A stretch of 5,645 nucleotides of DNA from Verrucomicrobiota bacterium (GTDB lineage: Bacteria; Verrucomicrobiota; Verrucomicrobiia; Limisphaerales; JADLHS01). Positions within the stretch are counted from its first letter, which is position 1; the number at the start of each line of letters is the position of its first letter. Shown here one piece after another: positions 1 through 5,645 of the stretch. The notes below the pieces were generated by a model that was given only the letters and a program-made list of their open reading frames with translations, searched no databases and was not told where the DNA came from. The position numbers and the translations under genes are program-made. The DNA lies in NCBI GenBank assembly GCA_004297495.1, contig SCTL01000957.1, positions 1 through 5,645 of the forward strand. The letters are read 5' to 3'.

Positions 1-3000
1 TTCCATCGGACAAGCGGCTGTGCTGCACGTGCCAGGCGATTACACAGGGATCCAAAAGGCGATTGATGCCAGCAAAAGCGGTGATGTCATTCTCGTAAGC
101 CCGGGGGTGTACTTCGAGAATATCAATTTCAAGGGCAAGGCCATCACCGTCAGCAGCACTAACGCGGCCGATCCCGGCGTGGTTAAAAACACGGTTCTCC
201 ATGGGGTTGGCAAAAGCAGTGTGGTGTCTTTTAGCACTGGCGAAGCCTCGAACTCAATTCTTGCGGGCTTCACGATCACCGGCGGTTATGGGACGGTCAA
301 TGCACCCTTCGGCACAAATATTTTTTGGGGCGCGGGTATTTATTGCAACCTCGCTTCGCCGACAATTTTCGGGAATATCATCACGGCAAATTTATCGCCG
401 AAAGGAGATGTAAGTGATGCCGGATACGGCAGTGGGATCGGTTGCGTTCAATCCGACGCCATCATTACTCGCAACTTAATCACCGCAAATAGTGGTTACG
501 CAGGAGGCGGCCTATTGACCTATCTCGGTAAGGCCAAGATTGCCAGCAATTTGATTTACAGCAACTCAGCGGCTGTTGGCGGCGGCGTAGTACTGATCAG
601 CGGCAGCCGGTTCATCAATAACACAGTGGTCGGAAATGCAGCCCAAGGTGCAGGAAATGTTTATTCCGCTTCGGATGCGTCGGGGCAATGCCTCGTCACG
701 GATAACATCATTTGCAGCGCCCCAAGCGGCGGCGGCATCTACGTGGACAGTCAGGACGATATTACCCAAGCCGCTTTCAACGATGTTTGGAATAACACCG
801 ACGGAGATTATTATGCGGGAACAAACAGGACCGGGGTTGACGGAAATATTTCTCAGGACCCGCTGTTTGTTGATGGCGCAAATAATGATTATCGGCTTCG
901 GGATGTTTCACCTTGCATCAATGCCGGCGATCCCAATGTCCAACCGGCTGTCAGCGAATTCGACTTCTATGGCAACGCCCGCCTTTATGCCAAGCGCGTA
1001 GATGTCGGGGCGGCGGAATACTTCGATGATTTCAGGCCTCTTGCCGACGCTGGAGCGGACCAAGTAATTACGGCAACCGCTCTGCCGGGACTGATCACTC
1101 TGGATGGCAGCGCTTCTTCTGATCCCAATGGGGCGCTAATTTCCTATCACTGGAGTCAAATCAGCGGTCCGCCCGGGAGTTTCAATGATGCGCTCGCAGT
1201 AAAACCGATCTTCAATGCGTCCGAACTCGGAACTTACGCCTTGGCACTGATTGTCAATAACGGCAGTTCCAACAGCTTTGCGGATACCGTGCAAGTCACA
1301 GTGAAAAACGATGCGCCGACTGCTGACGCTGGCGATGATCAGATGTTTAGCGATTTGGCGCCGGTCGCTTCAGTTGCCTTGGATGGCTCCCGGTCTTCCG
1401 ATCCTGAAAATGTCACGTTGGGCTACCACTGGAAACAGATCAGCGGCTGGAACGTGCAATTGAGCGACCCAAATGCGGCGAAACCCACCGTCTCGCATCC
1501 TTGGCCGGGAACCTACCTATTTCAGCTGGTGGTCAATGATGGGTTGCAGGACAGCAAGCCGGATGTGGTAGCTATTGTCATTGGACCAAATCACGCGCCA
1601 GTTGCTGATGCCGGGCCTTCGCGTTATGTAGTGTCCGGCAGCGTTACACTGGACGGCACAAAGTCCTACGATCCAGACGGCGTTGGGTTGACCTATCAAT
1701 GGAGACAAGTCTCAGGTCCGGCGGTGACGATGGCTGAGACCAATACTTCCAAACCGGTGGTAACTGTTACGCCGAAAACCACGGTTCAAAAGTGTGTATT
1801 CGAACTGGTGGTCAGCGATGGGAATCTAATCAGTCCGCCCAGCACCGTTACGGTGACGGTTGTGCCTAACTACGGCAGCAATGTCTTGCTGCTTAACAAT
1901 CCGCCTTTCAATCCTGACCGGCCTACCATCATATCCTTCGGCGGTGGCAACTGTAGCACCGGAAGCGGGATGACTTTTGGCGGGGTCTGGGATCAGCGGG
2001 CAAACTGGATCACGGTAAATACCTACGGCCCGGCTTACTCCAAATATGGCGACATGCTGATGGTTTATCTTTCCAATGTCGCCCCGGATTACAAGCAGCC
2101 GATCCAGACGATTGGTTTCAGCACGGGAAATCTCCCGGCGATGGAAGTCGGCAGGTATGTAAACGTAACCTACAAGGACGCTCGCTATGCGGTAAATCGA
2201 GTGTCACTGCTCGATGCGGTTTGCAGCAATCTCTCCGCACCGGTTTCCCAATTTGATGCCAATCCTGTCGCGGGCGAGCAGTGCTGGGTGGATAACTATA
2301 TCAGCAACGATCCGGCTCACACCAAGCAACCCATATTGCCCGGAGCGTTCAACATTGTTTGTAACCCCGCTCGCGCTCATGCCTACCCGGTCAACCGATA
2401 CGCATCTTCAAGCCTCGAATATACCAACGGCGGCCTCACCGCTTTTGCGTATCTGTCGCTTATTGGCAGCGGAAAGAATTACCAACTCAAGACGACCTCC
2501 CAAAAGTATTACTTCGTCATCAATGCGGCTGAATCCGTCGTGTTCTTTAATCAGACCTTATACCCGGGCAAGATATTGGCGCCGGTTCAACTGACGGGTC
2601 CTGCCGATGGCGACACGATCAATCCCAACGGTGCGGCACTGAGTTGCAGCTCGGTTGAAAATGCCGTTGGCTATCAATTGCTTTTCGGCTCCGATCCCAA
2701 CCGCGTCATGGATTACGCCATCATCTCAGACACGTCCACTCCTCCGAATCAGACCATATCAACGCTGCCTCACGAATTCACATGGTGGACGGTAAGAGCA
2801 TACGATCAATTCGGATCAACGATCTTTGCGGATCCAAGGTTGATCAAGCTGCCGGAGAATAAACCACCAGTCGCCGACGCCGGTCCCGATCAGATCGTCT
2901 ATGCAGGGCTTGACGGAAAGGCAGCGGTCACGTTCAGCGGCTCGAAATCAACGGACCCTGACGGAGATGCGCTTGGTTTTGCCTGGGCCTGGGCACTTGG

Positions 3001-3478
3001 CGATACCGCTTATCTATCCAACGGAGTGAGCCTGACGATTGAACTCCCTGTGGGTGTTCACACAATTCAATTGATGGTCAATGACGGTCACGTGAGTTCT
3101 CAACCTGCTGCGGTGAAGGTAACGGTGATTGCGCCGCTTGAGTGTAACCTGAAAATCGCTCCGTCCGCCATCAACGTACGTAGTGAGGGGCTCAACATCC
3201 TAGCCGGAATTCGATTCCCCGACGGCTTCACCGCAGCCGATGCAGACAACGATGCGCCGCTACGGCTTTACCCGGGTGGTATTCAAGCAACGGGACGTTG
3301 GACTGCGGGTGGCGAGGCCGACCACGTGAATTTATTTGTCTTCTTTGACAAGGACGCCCTCTCGGGTGAAGTGCAGAATGGACCTACGGAGCTGACAGTG
3401 GTCGGTAAACTCCGGACCGGACAACTGTTCTATGGACGTGACACCATCAAAGTAATCGGAACGGGTAAAAAACAGTAA
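1..3478 (+). CDS. Large exported modular protein: beta-helix, PKD repeats and embedded alpha/beta-hydrolase domain (5' partial)
   Basis: The reading frame is open from the first bases of the window. The GTG at 20 is probably not the start: it has no ribosome binding site, and the preceding codons (SIGQAA) look like the end of a signal peptide, so the N-terminus lies outside. Counting from that GTG, 1152 residues are visible. Residues 1-290 are a right-handed beta-helix (pectin-lyase-like fold) opening with HVPGDYTGIQKAIDA and containing LAGFTITGG. Residues 288-334 match the choice-of-anchor Q signature (DYRLRDVSPCINAGD to VDVGAAEY). K319/PKD-type domains lie at about 340-428, 432-521 and 526-615 (ADAG, LDGS, SDP, WxQxSG, VNDG motifs). 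Residues 617-820 resemble an alpha/beta-hydrolase with candidate triad Ser701 (GFSTG), Asp732 and His787. About 853-945 is fibronectin-III-like, 948-1037 a fourth PKD domain, and 1041-1146 a C-terminal beta-domain ending in a FYGRDTIKVIG strand. Probably secreted and possibly carbohydrate-binding; substrate unknown. No PEP-CTERM, dockerin or LPXTG signal is seen. Confidence 0.9.
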   Translation, partial: SIGQAAVLHVPGDYTGIQKAIDASKSGDVILVSPGVYFENINFKGKAITVSSTNAADPGVVKNTVLHGVGKSSVVSFSTGEASNSILAGFTITGGYGTVNAPFGTNIFWGAGIYCNLASPTIFGNIITANLSPKGDVSDAGYGSGIGCVQSDAIITRNLITANSGYAGGGLLTYLGKAKIASNLIYSNSAAVGGGVVLISGSRFINNTVVGNAAQGAGNVYSASDASGQCLVTDNIICSAPSGGGIYVDSQDDITQAAFNDVWNNTDGDYYAGTNRTGVDGNISQDPLFVDGANNDYRLRDVSPCINAGDPNVQPAVSEFDFYGNARLYAKRVDVGAAEYFDDFRPLADAGADQVITATALPGLITLDGSASSDPNGALISYHWSQISGPPGSFNDALAVKPIFNASELGTYALALIVNNGSSNSFADTVQVTVKNDAPTADAGDDQMFSDLAPVASVALDGSRSSDPENVTLGYHWKQISGWNVQLSDPNAAKPTVSHPWPGTYLFQLVVNDGLQDSKPDVVAIVIGPNHAPVADAGPSRYVVSGSVTLDGTKSYDPDGVGLTYQWRQVSGPAVTMAETNTSKPVVTVTPKTTVQKCVFELVVSDGNLISPPSTVTVTVVPNYGSNVLLLNNPPFNPDRPTIISFGGGNCSTGSGMTFGGVWDQRANWITVNTYGPAYSKYGDMLMVYLSNVAPDYKQPIQTIGFSTGNLPAMEVGRYVNVTYKDARYAVNRVSLLDAVCSNLSAPVSQFDANPVAGEQCWVDNYISNDPAHTKQPILPGAFNIVCNPARAHAYPVNRYASSSLEYTNGGLTAFAYLSLIGSGKNYQLKTTSQKYYFVINAAESVVFFNQTLYPGKILAPVQLTGPADGDTINPNGAALSCSSVENAVGYQLLFGSDPNRVMDYAIISDTSTPPNQTISTLPHEFTWWTVRAYDQFGSTIFADPRLIKLPENKPPVADAGPDQIVYAGLDGKAAVTFSGSKSTDPDGDALGFAWAWALGDTAYLSNGVSLTIELPVGVHTIQLMVNDGHVSSQPAAVKVTVIAPLECNLKIAPSAINVRSEGLNILAGIRFPDGFTAADADNDAPLRLYPGGIQATGRWTAGGEADHVNLFVFFDKDALSGEVQNGPTELTVVGKLRTGQLFYGRDTIKVIGTGKKQ

Positions 3479-3957
3479 GCCATGCTGCCATAGCCACGCT
3501 CGAATCTGTCCCGTCGGATATGCTTTGGCGATCAGCCGGTTGAAGTCTTCGATGGTGAGAGTGCGAGAGAGCGTGTGTGTTCAAAGTGTGGAACTCTCCG
3601 GATGGAGTTGAGCAACCGATAAGTCCACAGCAGGAGGAATTCGGGAAATGCGTCAACGATTGCGCGAGCGCACTCCGTTACCACGAACCAGGGGCAATGA
3701 AATGCGGTATTATCATACGGAGACAATCTTTTGGAATTTGAGGATCTCCTGAAATTAACAAGTCAGCCCCCTCTAAGGAGGGATGCGAATTTTCAAGTGG
3801 GTTGGTAGCTCTATTCAAGATTCCAAGCGGCCCAAAGGCACGAGAATTATTATTCGCAACGAGATCCGAAGGATAAGGAAAAAGAGCCGCGAGGATCGTT
3901 GACGCCGTACGCATTATTTCTGGCGCCGACTGGTTGCATAAGAGCCGAACCAACATA
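3479..3957. other. Intergenic region without a convincing gene
   Basis: These 479 bases separate the stop of the large modular protein from the preferred ATG of the pilin-like gene. Every frame on both strands is broken into short open stretches, and none has a recognisable domain. The most gene-like item is a 34-codon plus-strand ORF at 3648-3752 with AGGAGG at 3632-3637, ten bases before its ATG; its product would be Arg-rich and unknown. Small inverted repeats occur at 3661-3672 (TGCGC-GA-GCGCA) and 3769-3782 (CCCTC-TAAG-GAGGG). Neither is followed by a T-run, so neither looks like an intrinsic terminator. A TTGACG at 3899-3904 resembles a -35 box but has no -10 partner at normal spacing. 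The promoter of the downstream gene presumably lies here, but I cannot place it. Confidence 0.6.
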
Positions 3958-4776
3958 ATGAAAAGCCGGAAACTCGCCTTCACTCTGATCGAACTCCTGG
4001 TCGTGATTGCCATCATTGCCATACTGGCTGCGATGTTATTGCCGGCGTTGGGCAAGGCCAAAATAAGAGCGCAGGCCATCTTGTGCATGAACAACGGCAA
4101 ACAGCTTTTGCTCGCCACCCAAATGTACACCGGCGATAACGGAGACAAGTTTCCGGGCATCGTTCATGGGTCAGCGACCACTCCGAACGATCCTCGGGCG
4201 CCCTGGGTTTCGGGTTGGCTGGATTGGGGCACCAGCACCGACAACACGAACGTCGCCTATCTTCTCGACTCGACGTACTCCTCGCTCGCCCAGTATTACG
4301 CCAAGCAGAAGAACATTTTTCATTGCCCCGCGGACATCTACTTGTCTCCGGTCCAACGCTCGCTCGGATGGCCACGAAGATCTCGCAGCATGTCGGCCAG
4401 TGTTTACATCGGTGGCGCCAATCTCACCTATGGCCCGACGGACTCGACGTTGGTGCAAGTCTCCAAAATGTCGCAACTGGTGAATCCCAGGCCATCCATG
4501 AGTTGGGTTTACCTGGATGAACATCCGGACAGCATCAATGATGCGGGTTTCTTCGCGCCCGCGATTGGCTATTGGTACGACCTTCCGGCGAGTTATCACA
4601 ACGGCGCGTGCGGCGTTTCTTTCGCGGACGGCCATTCGGAAATTCACAAGTGGCTGGCTTCGGTGCGCACCGTCCCCGTGAAATTAATTACCTTCTCAAC
4701 CATGTCGGTTTCGACGACAGACAAGGATTTGCTTTGGCTGCGGGAACGAACTCAGCGAGTGCCCGGATCGAACTAG
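3958..4776 (+). CDS. Prepilin-type N-terminal cleavage/methylation protein with H-X9-DG motif (pseudopilin-like)
   Basis: A 272-residue protein of the type II secretion/type IV pilin-like superfamily. It starts with a short basic leader (MKSRKLA) followed by the class III signal FTLIELLVVIAIIAIL, which serves as prepilin peptidase site, membrane anchor and assembly helix (residues 8-30, with Glu12 as the conserved +5 glutamate). The residue before the cleavage point is Ala7 rather than the usual Gly. The globular part has LGKAKIRAQ at 31-39, FHCPAD at 121-126, WVYLDEHPDSINDAGFF at 183-199, and the processing-associated H-X9-DG motif from His214 to Asp224-Gly225. The C-terminus (DLLWLRERTQ) looks complete. 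I chose the ATG at 3958 over the upstream in-frame TTG at 3934 because it gives a normal seven-residue leader; no strong ribosome binding site precedes either. The family occurs in many copies in Verrucomicrobia and relatives, and the role of individual members is mostly unknown. It is convergent with the GH3 gene downstream. Confidence 0.93.
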   Translation: MKSRKLAFTLIELLVVIAIIAILAAMLLPALGKAKIRAQAILCMNNGKQLLLATQMYTGDNGDKFPGIVHGSATTPNDPRAPWVSGWLDWGTSTDNTNVAYLLDSTYSSLAQYYAKQKNIFHCPADIYLSPVQRSLGWPRRSRSMSASVYIGGANLTYGPTDSTLVQVSKMSQLVNPRPSMSWVYLDEHPDSINDAGFFAPAIGYWYDLPASYHNGACGVSFADGHSEIHKWLASVRTVPVKLITFSTMSVSTTDKDLLWLRERTQRVPGSN

Positions 4777-4789
4777 TTGCAGAAGCAAC
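4776..4789. other. Small hairpin in the convergent intergenic gap
   Basis: A perfect 5-bp inverted repeat, GTTGC-AGAA-GCAAC, begins at the last base of the pilin-like gene's TAG stop and fills most of the 22-base gap before the stop of the opposing GH3 gene. Its position would suit a shared transcription terminator. However, the stem is short and no T-run follows on either strand, so function is doubtful. Confidence 0.2.
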
Positions 4790-4798
4790 GCCAAGATT

Positions 4799-5645
4799 TC
4801 AGGGATACGTCAGACCGAATCCGCGTGGGAAGAGTGGACTCTGGTTGCTGTATTGATTTTCTCGTGGCCAATTGCGCGGCAGTTTGCCCGTCGGTTTGAA
4901 ATCTCCAAACAGCACGTCGGCCACACCTTGCCCCTCTGAACCGGGCAACCAAGCTGCCACAAACGCATCGCTTGTGCCCAAGGCGGAATCCAAAATCAAT
5001 GGCCGGCCGGAAAGCAACAAGGTGACCACCGGCACGCCAGCCTTCTTAAGTTTTTCAATCAAAGACGCGTCTTGTTTTGAAAGATGCAAATCCTTGCGGT
5101 CGCCTTTCATTTCCGCGTAGGGCATCTCACCAACCACAACCACGGCCACATCCGCGCCCTGGACGTTTGCGCCGTCTGGCGAATAGGTAATTTTAGTTTC
5201 CGGACCTGCAGTCTTTCGGATTGCCTGTAAAATCGTAGTGCCGCCATGTGTGACTGTGCCCAGACTGCCCTGCCAACTGATCGTCCAACCGCCGCATTGA
5301 ATCCCCAAATCGTCCGCGGCTTTGCCCACGACAACAATGCGCTTCGCTGTTTTCAACAACGGCAGCGTATGGTTGGTGTTCTTGAGCAGCACTAAAGATC
5401 GTTGCACACATTCGCGCGCGACCTGACGATGTTCCACCGAACCGATGGCGGCAGTCAGTTTTGGATCAGTGGCCGGGCTCGCAAACAAACCCATCTGCAA
5501 TTTCACCCGGAGGATACGTCTGACTGCTTCGTCAATCCGCGATTGAGATACTTTCCCATCGGCGACCAACTCCTTCAGCAGGGTGATGAACTGCACGTAA
5601 TTGTTCGCATTCTCCGGACCATTCGGAATCATCGCCATGTCCAAG
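4799..5645 (-). CDS. Glycoside hydrolase family 3 beta-glucosidase/exo-beta-glucanase, C-terminal part (5' partial)
   Basis: The last 281 residues of a GH3 enzyme; the start lies beyond the right edge of the window, and the TTG at 5644 is an internal Leu codon. The fragment opens with LDMAMIP, corresponding to the AGxDMxM motif near the end of the GH3 N-terminal barrel, followed by SRIDEAVRRILRVKLQMGLF (residues 35-54). The GH3 C-terminal domain runs from SLVLLKN (83-89) to the end. It contains CGGWTISWQG (117-126), GEMPYAEMKGD (172-182, where the acid/base Glu is expected), LSGRPL (211-216) and AWLPGSEGQGVADVLFGDF (231-249), and it ends at GFGLTYP. These motifs match the plant and bacterial exo-1,3/1,4-beta-glucanase type (barley ExoI, ExoP-like) better than the BglX type, and there is no trailing fibronectin-like domain. 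The nucleophile Asp would be in the missing half, so catalytic integrity cannot be judged. By family knowledge it removes glucose from non-reducing ends of beta-glucans or glucosides, probably in the periplasm or outside the cell. Confidence 0.95.
   Translation of the reverse strand, partial: LDMAMIPNGPENANNYVQFITLLKELVADGKVSQSRIDEAVRRILRVKLQMGLFASPATDPKLTAAIGSVEHRQVARECVQRSLVLLKNTNHTLPLLKTAKRIVVVGKAADDLGIQCGGWTISWQGSLGTVTHGGTTILQAIRKTAGPETKITYSPDGANVQGADVAVVVVGEMPYAEMKGDRKDLHLSKQDASLIEKLKKAGVPVVTLLLSGRPLILDSALGTSDAFVAAWLPGSEGQGVADVLFGDFKPTGKLPRNWPRENQYSNQSPLFPRGFGLTYP

Noticed and set aside
20..22. GTG at 20 as the true start of the large protein
   Set aside because: No ribosome binding site precedes it, the frame is open to the window edge, and the first residues already belong to a beta-helix domain of an exported protein that should have a signal peptide.
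3461..3514. Possible long stem after the large gene: ACGGG (3461-3465) and ACAG (3472-3475) pair with CTGT (3506-3509) and CCCGT (3510-3514)
   Set aside because: The two arms need a six-base bulge and a 30-base loop with no further stem, and there is no T-run. Not a credible terminator.
3532..3726. Minus-strand ORF of about 64 codons with a hydrophobic stretch (FLLLWTYRLL)
   Set aside because: It is short, has a TTG start with no good ribosome binding site, matches no family I know, and overlaps other equally short open frames in the same region.
3769..3782. CCCTC-TAAG-GAGGG inverted repeat as an intrinsic terminator or dispersed repeat unit
   Set aside because: The stem is only 5 bp, there is no T-tract, and only one copy occurs in the window, so neither claim can be supported here.
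3899..3927. TTGACG as a sigma-70 -35 box for the pilin-like gene
   Set aside because: At the usual 16-18 base spacing the sequence is GC-rich (GGCGCC) with no TATAAT-like element.
3678..4160. 160-codon minus-strand ORF spanning the intergenic region and the start of the pilin-like gene
   Set aside because: Much of it is antisense to the strongly supported prepilin N-terminus, and its sequence shows no domain. The part over the intergenic region is low-information.
4171..4647. 158-codon minus-strand ORF inside the pilin-like gene
   Set aside because: It is antisense to a well-supported gene, Arg-rich as shadow frames often are, and without recognisable motifs.

Overview
The window looks like chromosomal DNA of a Verrucomicrobiota-type (PVC superphylum) bacterium. 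The best indication is the prepilin-type protein in the middle. It carries the H-X9-DG motif and a WVYLDEHPDSINDAGFF stretch, a combination I associate with the large pseudopilin families of Verrucomicrobia, Lentisphaerae and Planctomycetes. The long secreted mosaic protein on the left and the plant-like family 3 glycoside hydrolase on the right fit the same polysaccharide-degrading lifestyle. The taxonomic placement is inference; no rRNA or marker gene is present.

Layout: (1) Bases 1-3478, plus strand: one very large exported modular protein, cut at its 5' end by the window edge. Its order is right-handed beta-helix, choice-of-anchor Q motif, three K319/PKD-type Ig-like domains, an apparent alpha/beta-hydrolase domain with a GFSTG nucleophile elbow, a fibronectin-III-like domain, a fourth PKD-type domain and a C-terminal beta-domain. 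(2) Bases 3479-3957: a 479-base stretch with no convincing gene, only short open stretches and minor inverted repeats. (3) Bases 3958-4776, plus strand: a complete 272-residue prepilin-like protein. (4) Bases 4777-4798: a 22-base convergent gap with a small hairpin at its left edge. (5) Bases 4799-5645, minus strand: the C-terminal 281 residues of a GH3 exo-beta-glucosidase/glucanase, cut by the right window edge.

How they may work together: the left protein would act outside the cell or at the envelope, the GH3 enzyme would cleave beta-glucosides or oligoglucans, and the pseudopilin belongs to type II secretion or type IV pilus-like machinery. The genes are not one operon: the pilin lies far downstream of the first gene and the GH3 gene is convergent. 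A shared carbohydrate-related role is therefore only suggestive. I see no mobile element, CRISPR array, tRNA or rRNA. The most unusual item is the predicted catalytic domain embedded among the binding and spacer domains of the first protein. I do not see clear evidence of a wholly new system.
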